Assembly: GCF_003576645.1 (NCBI RefSeq)
Contig: NC_044922.1
Location: 26,874,335 to 26,938,334, forward strand
Direction of reading: 5' to 3'
Source: Ipomoea triloba
Lineage: Eukaryota; Streptophyta; Magnoliopsida; Solanales; Convolvulaceae
DNA length: 64,000 nt
This document shows, piece by piece, positions 30,180 through 41,737 of this stretch; positions within the stretch are counted from its first letter, which is position 1; each line of letters opens with the position of its first letter. The notes beneath the pieces are model-generated. The model searched no databases and was not told the origin of the DNA. It saw only the letters and a program-made list of their open reading frames with translations. A program made the translations under genes and the position numbers.

Positions 30180-31499
30180 CTACTAATTTAATTAATTAGT
30201 AAACTAATAAGAGCCAATAAAGTTAGGTTTATAATGGTAACTAACAAATATTGACACAATTGTTTGTTGAAATGAATGATTCATATTATTTTGATTTTAG
30301 TATTTTATTATTATTATTTTTCTACTTACCTGACCTCTATTATATCATTCACTTTTCTTAAATATATTCGTATTCCGTCAGTATAAACTTTAATAACAGA
30401 ATATTCCATTAACTATTTATTATTATTAACTTACTAATTCTAAGAAATGTCTTAGGTTCAAACCTCATATCGCAAACAGAGTTGTCATAATTGTTGAACC
30501 TATACTATATATATGTTAGAGTGTATTAAAAAAAATATAGTATAAAATTTAAGATGAACTTTGGTTAATTAATTAACCAGACTATATGCATAGCATTCAA
30601 ATTTGAGCATCAAATTAAAGATTATAAATAATGAACCTTGAAAATCATTTCTTGCATTTTGTTTTAGAAACAAATCTAGGTTAATTTTTTTTTTTTCGTT
30701 TAATTAATCTTCTAGAAGCTGAGTCCTATTTGGTTTTGCTTATTTAGAACAACACTCAATATTTTAATTATGCTTTTACATTATTGGGAATGATTTAATT
30801 AGGTCATTATGGTATTAATATTTTTGATATTATACTATGTGGTATTATTTTTTGTTTCAAACATACATCATTAAAGTTTCATATAGGCTTCCTAGTTTTA
30901 TACGGAGTATTAAATATCCTTCTACTTTATTTTGTTATTCTACTCTTACCTTTCTGACCGGTGGTATTATTAGTCATCTATCACACCCTGTTTAAGTTTT
31001 AATTGATATAGTGTTATCGTGAGTAATCCCTGCAGCCAAATTAGTCGGACAACTCTCTTGATAATCACAAAGTTTTAAATTTGACTAATTGTGAGAGTAG
31101 TCTATTAACCTTTTTGGTTTGAGTTAATCAACTATAGACATATACTAGAGATAGTTTAACCCTTTGCTAAATTGGATCATCGAGTAGAGTTTATTTAATG
31201 CATACTCTCAGATAGTGATGGTAAATTTATCTAATGACCCAAAAATCAAATATACTGGTTATTATTTTACTAACATGCACAATTAACTATGTCATACATA
31301 ATAAAAACTGGTCCTCACTATAGTCCGTAGTACGTAGCATTTACCTCTGCGAAATTAGGTTAAGTCAGAGGTATCGAATGTAATATATATATATTTTTAT
31401 CTTTTTCATCCTAAACAAGAAAGGTAATCATTCAAACGTACCATGGAAGTTAAATTTTGAAATAGTTACAGAGACTTAAATTTTTGACATGAGAATAAT
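30178..31499. other. AT-rich intergenic, no gene seen
   Basis: It begins with sequence resembling the end of the Helitron family (GTTCAAACCTCAT, TTAGAGTGTATTA). It then repeats the block of 26280-26720 (GGCTTCCTAGTTTTATAC, TATCACACCCTGTTTAAG, TACGTAGCATTTACC). No coding signal is visible. Confidence 0.5.
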
Positions 31500-32429
31500 T
31501 TTTATTTTATTTTATTTTATTTTATTTTGTGTTTTTATTATTCATTGTTCAATCTCACTCTGCTAAAAAATTGAATGAATTAATTTCATTTTTGGTCCCA
31601 TAACTTTTGAGGTCTTATCATTTTTGGTGTACAATTTTAAATTTTTTCAATTTTAGTTCCTAACTTTATTATTTTTATCGGTTTTGGTCTTTCTAACCAA
31701 ATTGACGGTGAAATGTTGCCGGATTTTTATATTTTAAGGGCAAAATCATCATCCCAAAGAAAGATCTTCAATATCGAAACAAAAGAAAAATCATATTAAG
31801 AGAAAAAGAAGTATTTGTCAATCGTCAATGCTATAAATCTCATAGATCTCTGTCTAGTTTTTGTCCGCCTTCCCTATTATTTGCATCGATCAAACACCTA
31901 TAAATATGATTTCACAGTGATTTTAATTCGTTTAGATATTGATGATTTTTCCTTGAGATGATGATTTTACCCTTAAAAAATAAAATCCGGCAATATTTCA
32001 CCGTCAATTTGGCGAAAGTACCAAAATTGATAAAAAAAAAACAAAATTAGGCACCAAAATTGAAAATTTTTAAAGTTGTGCCCAAAAAAATGAAAAAACT
32101 CAAAAGTTCTAGGGACCAAAAGTGAAATTAATTCAAAATGAATCTACTTATTAATTGTTGGGCGGCTGCTGCGTCTCGTACATTTCAATGGCAAGATACC
32201 ATACTTGACTACTCAAGCCGTTGTTGTGGCCACCCAGCAATTGTTGAGAGAAGCTGATACCAATTGTCAGGGTTAAACGCTTATCACTATACCAAAAGCT
32301 ATAGCTATTAGCCATGACGCAACTTTATTTCTTTATACTTAGGTAGCAGTCAAAGCCACGTTTCGATGGAAGAAATAAGAATATTGGACTCGGTTATCCA
32401 AGTAGCCACCCAATAATATATATTTTTAG

Positions 32430-32430
<1 letters not shown>
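31500..32430. repeat. Paralogous upstream block, copy 2 (matches 226-600)
   Basis: It is collinear with the window start except for the insertion at 31577-32134. It includes ATTAATTGTTGGGCGGCTG and the CTATACCAAAAGCTATAGCT leader segment, and ends in (TA)n. No gene is seen. Confidence 0.75.
31577..32134. mobile_element. MULE-type MITE with empty site at the window start
   Basis: The 558-bp element has inverted ends GAATTAATTTCATTTTTGGTC and GAATTAATTTCACTTTTGGTC. Flanks are AAAATTGAAT (31567-31576) and AAAATGAAT (32135-32143). The empty site at about 286-294 reads AAAATGAAT once. The target is 9 bp with a one-base insertion in the left copy. Inverted similarity runs over 120 bp (TTTTGAG, TCATTTTT, ATTGACGGTGAAAT). 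It is non-coding. Confidence 0.88.
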
Positions 32431-32514
<84 letters not shown>

Positions 32515-32520
32515 GTATAG

Positions 32521-32559
<39 letters not shown>

Positions 32560-32560
32560 T
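32431..32560. repeat. (TA)n and (ATT)n microsatellites
   Basis: A TA array of about 79 bp (32431-32509) is followed after AATAGTATAG by (ATT)n (32522-32560). Both reappear right of the gap at 33735-33868. Confidence 0.95.
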
Positions 32561-32671
32561 TGTTTTCTATTTGTTCGTCAAGCACTCAAGCTGACTCTTT
32601 CTTTTTAATTTATTTTAAAATAATAATTGTTAAATGTGTTTTTGTGTGTTTAATAGTACTTTTAATGTTGT

Positions 32672-32713
<42 letters not shown>

Positions 32714-33639
32714 TAACACTAAATTTAATACTATAAAAATCATCGTTAAGACGTTAATTGAATCTAACACCTATAATAAGTGCAAATTATTACCATGGAT
32801 CAAGATCGACATTGCATTTGGACTTTTCCAAAACGATATTCAAATTATGTACTTGCAATTAACATATTATGTACTTTCAATTAATATATTATGTAACTGA
32901 AATTACATAATATATATGTTATTGTAATAGATATACAATTTATTAACTGAAAATAGTCAAAATACATAATATATTACTCAGGAACGCATAATCTTCTTTT
33001 TTTTTTTGAAAGGTAAACAAAGCTGCATTAATAACCAACCAAATGAGCAATACAGGCCGGTGGAACAGACATCCACAACCCTAGGACAGACATAGAACCT
33101 GTTGCCCGTGCTAAGACATGAGCTACATGATTCGCTGACCTTCTGATATGGTGAACAGACACATTCCCTATGTCATTGGCAATACTAACTATATTAACTA
33201 CTTGGTGATTTGTTGACAAAGAGAGTATTCAAATAACCCAACAAATTAAAATAAATAAATTAGTAGCTACAACAAAAAATGATACATATGCATTTCTTTA
33301 ATTTAGGATTATGTGCTTACAATGCCTTTATTTATAAAAAAAAAATATTCATTATCAATAAATTAAATAAGAAAAATAATTTCATTAGTATATTGCCTTT
33401 ACTTTCTCCAATGCAAAGATTCTTTACATTCAAATTTATTACATTGTCCATTATGTTCTTTTTACACTACCTTGTAATTAAATATCAAAGTTATAATACA
33501 AAATAATGTTATATATTTATTTACCCAGTATTTTATTAATACCATGAAAAAAATAAAAAAAAATAGTTTGAAGCCAATCATATTAACTACTTGTGAGAAA
33601 CTACCTCGTAATATCTTTGGACTACATCATATTTAAAAT
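32509..33639. repeat. Left copy of an apparently identical 1.13-kb direct duplication ending at a gap
   Basis: This segment recurs without visible difference 1308 bp downstream (33817-34947). Its right end is cut by an N gap exactly where the second copy continues. That is the pattern of two overlapping contig ends placed side by side. It contains the MITE, LINE and Helitron parts described under 34100-36345; those should be counted once. Confidence 0.85.
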
Positions 33640-33732
33640 NNNNNNNNNNNNNNNNNNNNNNNNNNNNNNNNNNNNNNNNNNNNNNNNNNNNNNNNNNNNN
33701 NNNNNNNNNNNNNNNNNNNNNNNNNNNNNNNN
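33640..33732. other. Assembly gap (93 N)
   Basis: A run of N between the duplicated segments. Left of it the sequence stops at ATTTAAAAT. The same sequence continues past that word at 34947 in the second copy. Confidence 0.98.
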
Positions 33733-33734
<2 letters not shown>

Positions 33735-33822
<88 letters not shown>

Positions 33823-33828
33823 GTATAG

Positions 33829-33867
<39 letters not shown>

Positions 33868-33979
33868 TTGTTTTCTATTTGTTCGTCAAGCACTCAAGCT
33901 GACTCTTTCTTTTTAATTTATTTTAAAATAATAATTGTTAAATGTGTTTTTGTGTGTTTAATAGTACTTTTAATGTTGT

Positions 33980-34010
<31 letters not shown>
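33735..34010. repeat. (TA)n, (ATT)n and second (TA)n array
   Basis: TA array 33735-33817, ATT array to about 33868, and a (TA)n(CA)n tract at 33984-34020. These mirror 32431-32560 and 32678-32710. Confidence 0.9.
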
Positions 34011-34021
<11 letters not shown>

Positions 34022-34099
34022 TAACACTAAATTTAATACTATAAAAATCATCGTTAAGACGTTAATTGAATCTAACACCTATAATAAGTGCAAATTATT

Positions 34100-34290
34100 A
34101 CCATGGATCAAGATCGACATTGCATTTGGACTTTTCCAAAACGATATTCAAATTATGTACTTGCAATTAACATATTATGTACTTTCAATTAATATATTAT
34201 GTAACTGAAATTACATAATATATATGTTATTGTAATAGATATACAATTTATTAACTGAAAATAGTCAAAATACATAATATATTACTCAGG
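34100..34290. mobile_element. CCATGG-type MITE upstream of MYB-B, interrupted
   Basis: It matches 8955-9120 upstream of MYB-A (ATTACCATGGATCAAGATCG, AATTAACATATTATGTA). Its right part is displaced by about 2 kb: the sequence ATATTACTCAGGAACGCATAATC at 34276-34298 is repeated in variant form at 36346-36368. The LINE and Helitron sequence lies between. Confidence 0.7.
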
Positions 34291-34298
34291 AACGCATA

Positions 34299-34490
34299 AT
34301 CTTCTTTTTTTTTTTGAAAGGTAAACAAAGCTGCATTAATAACCAACCAAATGAGCAATACAGGCCGGTGGAACAGACATCCACAACCCTAGGACAGACA
34401 TAGAACCTGTTGCCCGTGCTAAGACATGAGCTACATGATTCGCTGACCTTCTGATATGGTGAACAGACACATTCCCTATGTCATTGGCAA
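34299..34490 (-). pseudogene. LINE 3' fragment, RNase H-like C-terminus
   Basis: On the minus strand the reading includes VHHIRRSANHVAHVLARATG, then a MSVPPACI-like end and a poly(A) (poly-T on + at 34304-34315). This is the last part of a plant LINE RNase H domain, related to the one at 809-1124 but a different copy. It joins Helitron sequence near 34490. The same fragment at 33028-33219 belongs to the duplicated contig end. Confidence 0.75.
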
Positions 34491-36345
34491 TACTAACTAT
34501 ATTAACTACTTGGTGATTTGTTGACAAAGAGAGTATTCAAATAACCCAACAAATTAAAATAAATAAATTAGTAGCTACAACAAAAAATGATACATATGCA
34601 TTTCTTTAATTTAGGATTATGTGCTTACAATGCCTTTATTTATAAAAAAAAAATATTCATTATCAATAAATTAAATAAGAAAAATAATTTCATTAGTATA
34701 TTGCCTTTACTTTCTCCAATGCAAAGATTCTTTACATTCAAATTTATTACATTGTCCATTATGTTCTTTTTACACTACCTTGTAATTAAATATCAAAGTT
34801 ATAATACAAAATAATGTTATATATTTATTTACCCAGTATTTTATTAATACCATGAAAAAAATAAAAAAAAATAGTTTGAAGCCAATCATATTAACTACTT
34901 GTGAGAAACTACCTCGTAATATCTTTGGACTACATCATATTTAAAATGTTCAAATTTTTACTACTTTATCGAATCTTATTCTTTATACTAGGGATTTCTT
35001 TATCCACAATAACTCATTCAACAATAATGGTTGAACCAAATGAACCCCGAGCAGAACATCTACTAAGACTTATATGCTTTAATTTTATGTTGATAATATA
35101 TATATGTTAATTATATCATTATCTTATGTAGCTATATTTAAAACTCATTATTAAAACTGTCAATGTAAGGCAATAGAACATCGTAACACACTTGCATTGA
35201 AAAAATGTCGAGACTACAACAATGTTGCAATCAATTTGACAAACCTAGAAAATGAAGAAATTTCAAAATAGCCACAGTTGATTCATTCATTTATCCTGTA
35301 TGTAAAATACTTAGTGTGCATTCATTAAATATATTAGAACTAATATAAATTTATAATTCATTTCATCTTCAAGACTCAATCTGCTTAGATTACAAGCAAA
35401 ATCAACATCAACCTTCACAACAAAAATACTTGGTATATAGGACATAGTCACTATTTAATTTTTTTAAAAAAAGTTTATGCACAAATTGAAAAACAATTTA
35501 ACTCGAAGTTTAATATTAATTCAATAAAGAAATTACACACACACACACAAAATCAAGTACTACACTCATTCTTACCAATTCTAAAAATATGAACTTGAAA
35601 AATGAACATGTGCAAATGAATATGAAAATTATATTGATGAAATTGGACACGTTGCAGAATCAATATTCGAACTACCAGCAAAGTTATTGTTACAAAATAT
35701 AAAAATAGAACAAGAGGAGTCATGAACCTTATACCAATATAATAAATATTAATATTTTATTCAATACTTCTACATGAAACATGTAGGGGAACAAACTACC
35801 GCTGCAAAATATCAACATACGCTTGTAAGATCTAGAGTTCATAGTACAACTAAGATCCAGTCATATACAAAAAAAAATATTCACAGCTTCCTACATCATA
35901 GTCTCGATCATTACATGACGTTGTCGTCTATATATGCTATCACCAGTAACCTCATTGCAAATAACACACTACCAACAAAAAGGAAGAAGAAAAATAGTGA
36001 AGATGAAGAAAATGACAATGTTACTCAAAAGAGAATTAAGAATGCTTAGAAAAATTCATACCAAAAGTAGTATTTATTTAGACTATCATTTTTAGACCAA
36101 GTATTTAGATTATCGATTTTACAAAAATATAAACATTTATTTTAGTGACAATTATAATGAATTTCCTATATTATCTTTCATTCATATATATACTTTGAGT
36201 TACGTATTTAAATAAACAAATTCGACATTCAATTACCTATATATAAACTTCTCCTATATAATCTTTCATTGATATACTTTCAAATATTTATTTAAATATA
36301 AATATTGGACATTAACTCATTCGCACAATGCGACTGTAAAACTAG
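34491..36345 (+). mobile_element. Helitron remnant upstream of MYB-B
   Basis: The 3' end is clear: hairpin TCGCACAATGCGA (36321-36333), a short A-rich spacer and CTAG at 36342-36345 followed by T. The interior matches 60540-63280 and, inverted, 1850-3000. A (CA)n run is at 35535-35549. A short open frame at 35774-36049 ends in a Lys/Glu-rich tail (KRKKKNSEDEENDN); it could be the end of an RPA-like gene carried by these Helitrons, but this is a guess. The 5' end is lost at the LINE junction. Confidence 0.75.
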
Positions 36346-36429
36346 TATTACTCAGAAACACATAATCTGCTTAGGATCCATCATAGGTATAATGAACCCG
36401 CCTGGTCCACACTATACCTATTGCTAAAA
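36346..36429. other. Resumption of the MYB upstream block
   Basis: ATTACTCAGAAACACATAAT onward is collinear with 9115-9215 before MYB-A, so this is the right side of the 2-kb insertion. Confidence 0.75.
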
Positions 36430-36626
36430 ATAGGAGGTCCATATCTAGCAGGGTAGCATGTACCATGATAGTACAATATGGAAGTAGACGTAGCATTTGA
36501 TATTGCCATTATTCCTCAGTTCTCATCTATTTATTATTATTCTTTTTTTTTTTTCTACAGATATATTCTCCTTGCCCCCAAATCCTACAACATAATCCAA
36601 TTTTTGTCTCTATAGGGTTGATGAGA
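36430..36626 (+). promoter_or_regulatory. Conserved proximal promoter and 5' UTR of MYB-B
   Basis: It carries the same conserved words as 9205-9387 (TAGACGTAGCATTTGATATT, TTCTCCTTGCCCC, TCTCTATAGGGTTGA). A small extra TATCTAGCAGGGTAGCATGT near 36446 is shared with MYB-C but not MYB-A. An extra in-frame ATG at 36621 lies two codons before the conserved start. No TATA box stands out. Confidence 0.5.
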
Positions 36627-38594
36627 ATGGGAAGGTCACCGTGTTGTGAAAAGGTAGGGTTGAAGAAAGGGCCATGGACACCTGAGGAAGACAAGCAGTT
36701 GTTGGCTTACATTGAGCAGTACGGCTATGGAAGCTGGCGAGATTTGCCTGCAAAAGCTGGTATTCTATACAGTCTTTCTTTTAGCTTTTCTGATAAGATC
36801 ATGGTTAGTTAAGGTTTGCATTAACTTTTTTTCGAAATGTTTAATTTGTTTAGGGCTGCAAAGATGTGGGAAGAGCTGCAGACTGAGATGGAGTAACTAC
36901 TTGAGACCTGGCATTAAAAGAGGAAATTTTAGTCTGCAGGAAGAACAATCCATCATTCAGCTCCATGCTCTTCTTGGAAATAGGTAGCTAATCATATTCA
37001 AACTCTACTCTTTTTAGATGATGTGAAAATTAAAACTGGCTGTCACTATTTGAGGGTGTAGGAGTACTTGCATGCAATTAAGGGCGGATCTATGAATATA
37101 TTCTTTTGGGTGGGGCCGAAGTTAAGATGAATTCAAAAAATATCTATGACAAAATATAATTTTTTTTTTTAATTTCAGATAAATCAACTTAGATTCTATA
37201 GTTGACCTACCCAAACACTCAAATCAATAAAGTCAATAGATCGCTTCTACAAGAGTCAAACTTGAAACTAGTTACAAAGAACTGAACATACAATTTGGTT
37301 GGATTGCCCTTATTGATGTATTCAAACTCTACTTTTGAAATCATGTAAAATTGATATTAATGTTGGTTTCCTAATGCACAACGTTGTAAAAATCCTGCCT
37401 AATCAGCGCCTAGGCACTAAGCGTCGTGCGACCGCCTAACGTATCACCATAATCATATCGGTGGTTTAGGCCGTCGGCCAAGTAGGCCGCCTAAGCGCTA
37501 CCTAGGCATTAGACCGCCTAGGCTTACTAGGCGTTGACTAGGCTTCCTAGGCACCAACTAGGCCGCCTAGTCGGTTGCTTAGCTATTATTATTTTTTTTT
37601 TTGAGAAGGCTATTATTCTATTTTTTAAAAATAGATTATTTCATTCAAAATGACATAAAAAATGACCCTAAATTTTTCAAACCACGGATGTTTTTTAAGT
37701 TATTAGTATCTAATATTTTAGTATTAACTATTAACGTATTAAATAGTTTATATATAATCATCTGAGCCTTAAAATTTTTAAACAAATAAAAAAATACACG
37801 GGCCCTAGGTGTAGATTAATCAGCCCTCCATGAGTGTCCATGTAGCGCCTGACCATTTTTTCAACTATGCTAATGTGAGAAATTCTTGATTTTTTGTGGA
37901 GTACAGATGGTCAGCCATTGCATCTCACCTGCCAAAGAGAACAGATAATGAGATAAAGAACTATTGGAATACCCATTTGAAGAAGAAACTAAGTAAGATG
38001 GGCATTGATCCAATGACGCATAGGCCAAAGATTAACTCCTCCTTCGGCTCAGCCGCCAATCTCAGCCACATGGCTCAGTGGGAGATCGCCCGACTCGAAG
38101 CCGAAGCTCGCCTCGTCCGCCACTCTAAGTTCATCAGTTCCTCTCTTATCTCACCTCACCATTTCCGCCTGCCCACCAATAATCCTCCGCCGCCGCCCCA
38201 AGTCCCGCCGTCTCTCGACGTGCTAAAAGCTTGGCAAGAAATGTGGACCAAGCCGCCTAGGACGAGGGTTTCATCCCTTGTTGACGACGGCGCGTTTGTC
38301 TCAAACGCAACTCTACATCAATCTCCGACATCCTTAAACTTTTCCGACCAAAACTTATGTTTCATGGAGACTCCATACGTACGCGAAAGTACGTCCAATA
38401 TAGGAAATCCTAACCCCACCGGCATAATCCCGCACGTTGCCCTGGATCCCTTATCGGAGCTTCCAACCTTCATTCATGGGTTCTCGGAGCTTTCACCAGA
38501 AACCCTCACAGGATATTTGGACGACAACAGCCGTTACTGGAACAGCATCCTTAATAATCTGGTGGTGTCTCCGGTGGGTTCGCCGGTGTTCTAG
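36627..38594 (+). CDS. MYB-B: MIXTA-like R2R3-MYB transcription factor
   Basis: Exons 36627-36759, 36854-36983 and 37907-38594 encode 316 residues with GT-AG introns at the same codons as MYB-A. An upstream in-frame ATG at 36621 would add Met-Arg; the conserved MGRSPCC start is preferred. The R2, R3 and C-terminal [18 protein letters not shown] motifs place it in subgroup 9. It ends SPVGSPVF. Compared with MYB-A and MYB-C, R2 has Tyr34 for His, Asp39 for Ala and Gly64 for Asp in the LRPDIKRG turn. These residues flank the DNA-recognition helix, so binding may be altered. The frame is open throughout. Intron 2 holds a different repeat (37390-37580) from MYB-A. Confidence 0.92.
37390..37580. 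repeat. GCCTAGGC-rich repeat in intron 2 of MYB-B
   Basis: Dense, partly palindromic GCCTAGGC, CCGCCTAG and TAGGCGTTGACTAGG words form a GC-rich island in an AT-rich intron. It is not found in the MYB-A intron. It is probably the core of a TIR or satellite-like element whose ends I could not define. Confidence 0.6.
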
Positions 38595-38654
38595 CTAAGT
38601 AATTATCACTTATTAGTAACCTTAACTAATTAATATGGATTATTTGTGTGTTAA

Positions 38655-38770
38655 AAACTTGTGTGTGACAGTCTCACAGGTTTCAATGGGTGAAATGAGT
38701 CAAATCTTCGATTAATGAGGTCAAACATCTGACACATTAATCAAAGATTCGATCCGTCATAAGTGTTACT
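38655..38770. mobile_element. GTGTGAGAC-type MITE remnant in the MYB-B 3' flank
   Basis: AAACTTGTGTGTGACAGTCTCA at the left end, with internal CGATTAATGAGGTCAAA and ACATTAATCAAAGATTCGA, is shared with 24273-24432. The right end is worn. It sits about 60 bp after the MYB-B stop codon. Confidence 0.7.
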
Positions 38771-39331
38771 CTTTGTGTGATAGTAGGTGCAGTGTGTTAT
38801 CAGATTTAGTAGTCTTTAATAATAATAATAATAATAGTAATAATAATAATAATAATTAAAGATTAATAATGTTAGTTTGTACGTTCTTAGACTATAAGGA
38901 TATGATTGCTATTGTGTTATTCTACATCATTATTTCTTGTTGGGTCCATGTTATTCGTTGGAAAAAATGTAATTTTAGTTTATCATTTGTTTGAGTTTTA
39001 GTCCTTAATAACTTTTCACCATTACAATATATACCCTTAACTCTTTTAAAAAATTATAGATTTAACATCAGAAGCAACAAAAAAATTAAACTCTATTAAA
39101 TTATACTTATTACATGAGTATTTAGTACATTATATTTTAATGTTCTTCTTTAATTATAATCTTATTTAATCTCGATATTTCATTTGTAAAATAAAAAACA
39201 TGATTTCAACAGGGTCGTGTGGAAAAATAGGGATGATGTGCCACAATTGAAAAGAAAAATTTTAAGGTTGGAGGATGTCAAATCTCTATTTTACAGATGA
39301 GATACCAAAACTGACAATGTTATAAAGAATA

Positions 39332-40380
39332 CTAGTATTTTCACCCGTGCGATGCACAAAATGAATTTGTTATAACATATTAAGAATATTTTGTTCCATA
39401 TATAATTATATAAATTATTATAACATCAAATATTGTATAGTGCAATTGAAGATATGTTTTCGATCGATTATGTATTCTGATGTTATCCTTGTTTGAATTC
39501 GAGCAAATAATTGTTGAATTAATAGCTAATGTGTAGATGTACGCATGTGGTGCTGGAACTTTAGATATTTTTTATATATCATTGTTTAAGATTTTTATAA
39601 ATTGGGCAAATATGCTTGTTTTCTAGTAACTCAGTTATAGGAATCAATTGCTATTCTCGCTAATTCATATGTATGGAATATATATTTTTGTGTAGATATA
39701 TAGCAATTTTGCCATCTTGAAAATAAACATAATATCACATGTTATATTTACACATTATTGAAAACCTCTTGTAGACGACATTGGTACGTAGTAGCAACAC
39801 AATCTTGCCCACCATTGTCTAGAACTAACACTTTCAGGCTATTAGGATGGATGACTCGGGAGAAAGCCATGTACAATTGACCATGATTAAAGACTGATTT
39901 TTTCAGCAATAACCCAACGTGAGTTAGTGTTCGCCCCTGTTTTTTGTTGATAGTCATGGCATATGCAAACATCAATAATGAGAATTGTTTATGCTGGAAC
40001 TTGAAGGGCAATCTCGTATCAAAAGGAGTGAGAGACATTCAAGGGATAAGAACTTTGGTTCCATCATGTGTCACATTAACTATTCTTGCTTCGACAATGT
40101 GAATGGAAATCTTGTGACAATGAGACTCGTACAATCTCAAACTATTTAAGAATTTAGGAGTGTGTACTTCTGATAGATTTTCACCGTCTGATTCTTCCTT
40201 ACACAAAGAGTTACAACTTAAATATGTGCATTCTTTTGCAATACTCATGTTGCTCATGTACTGATTAATTTGATCAACGACATCTAAGGTCGGGGCGTGG
40301 ATCACTCGACCTTCCAACCACGGCTCATCAAGCGTATCATATCTTGAGCTTGAAGGCACGCAAATTCTTGGACATTAAAT
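39332..40380 (-). pseudogene. Helitron end with C-terminal helicase fragment
   Basis: On the minus strand 40380-39748 encodes the end of a PIF1-like Helitron helicase: VIHAPTLDVVDQINQYM, then RLPFKFQHKQF, AMTINKKQGRTLTHVGL (motif V region) and GQLYMAFSRV (motif VI). A single TGA near 40037 interrupts it (Arg to stop by position). The N-terminal helicase and Rep domains are missing. About 410 bp further on lies a Helitron 3' end: hairpin GTGCATCGCAC then CTAG at 39332 followed by T. It is a truncated formerly autonomous Helitron. Confidence 0.88.
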
Positions 40381-41250
40381 TTTAAAAAATCACTTTCAAT
40401 GTAATCAAAACATTGAGTCATAATAGTATTGACATTGAAAGTTTACTTTAATGATCTACATGTATATATTCTGTGATTTTTTCCATAAAATCAGTTTTGA
40501 TAGTCAAACTGTAAAAATATATTGATTTTACCAATCACTAAATCTCAAAATGTTCTAGATTCACAAGTATATACAAGTAAAACTCACATCTAAAGCCTAA
40601 ATTTTTTTGTCAATATTTCATACATATAAAGCAAGTTTTTGACTATTGTGAGAAGTTAATAACCTTGTATCTAACATACAACATATATTCAGTACGTGGC
40701 AACACCTGAGGAAGGCACAAAAATTCTTGGACAAGGGAAACAAATGTAACTTCCATTCTGGATTGAATTTGTAGAAGTTAAGGATCGGAGTCGCGCTTCG
40801 TGTTCATAATCTTCGTCGGATCCCCACCCAGAAACATTGGAATCTGTTAGACATAAAAAAAAATGGAGGAGTAGGAAAGTCGAGATGCCTGGGATTTTAC
40901 TAGCAAAGCTCGATGTGGGCACGGCTCGAGAGGCCATCTATAAATCTCGGCTACACAGTGGGCGTCTCTGTAAGTCGGTCAGCATCATAGCAGGAAGTGC
41001 ACGACAATAAAATAAGGAATCGACAAGATAGTTATGCAGATGACAGTGGCATAAGCGGCGATCAACAGGAAGCTGCGACGGTGAACTACGCAGTTGACGA
41101 CAGCAGAGTATGGAACCTTTGACTATAAGACGTTATATACCAACGGGACTACCATGATTCATCTAAGAGGCTAGAATGTACGAGATACATGGAAATGACA
41201 TGTTTTCTCTCAATTTTAACGTCCGTTTGACACCCAACCTAACGGAGGAT
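40381..41250. other. Spacer DNA beyond the helicase, possibly captured sequence
   Basis: 40690-41130 is less AT-rich than its surroundings. It has a minus-strand open frame (40689-40937, starting MASRAVPTSS) with no domain I recognise. It may be a gene fragment carried by the Helitron or the upstream part of that element. Confidence 0.35.
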
Positions 41251-41737
41251 TATGGGTGGTTATTTTGAAAAAGATAGAGGACGACTCCTAAGACGAGGGA
41301 CCACAACTGGTATATCGCTAATACTCGGAGGACCAATGGAGGTATTAATTCTTATAATTAAAGAAGAAACATTAAAATATAATGTACTAAAATACTCATG
41401 TACTAAGTATAATTTAATAGAGTTTAATTGTTTTGTTGCTTCATATGTTAAAATTGTAATTTTTTTGAAGAGTTAGGGGTATATATTGTAATGGACTAAA
41501 ACTGAAACAAATGATAGATAAACTAAAACTACATTTTTTTCCAACAAATAACATGGACCCAACAAGAAATAATGATATGATGTAGAAGAACACAGTAGCA
41601 ATCATATCCTTATTGTCTAAGAACGTACAAACTGACATTATTAATCCTTAATGATTGACAACCATACAATGAGTTTTTTCTCAAAGTTTGTATGGCTTTA
41701 ACAGTCAACATGAAACAAAGTCAGCAAATTATTTTTA

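Larger units (their letters stand above)
38830..41690. repeat. Inverted duplication of the MYB-B 3' flank around a Helitron fragment
   Basis: 38860-39175 recurs inverted at 41345-41655. Shared are GATTAATAATGT(T/C)AGTTTG, TATGATTGCTA(T/C)TGTGTT, CATTATTTCTTGTTGGGTCC and the TTAGTTTATC...TTTGTTT stretch. The outer part of each arm is ordinary MYB 3' flank (compare 12860-12995). The 2.2-kb spacer holds the Helitron helicase remnant. Arms differ by small changes only. Confidence 0.8.

Noticed and set aside
35774..36049. 91-codon open frame ending in a Lys/Glu-rich tail upstream of MYB-B
   Set aside because: The related Helitron copy at 62570-62990 does not preserve the frame, so it is not called a gene; mentioned as possible RPA-like remnant.
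40689..40937. 82-codon minus-strand open frame starting MASRAVPTSS
   Set aside because: No recognisable domain, no paralogue in the window, and composition no better than chance.
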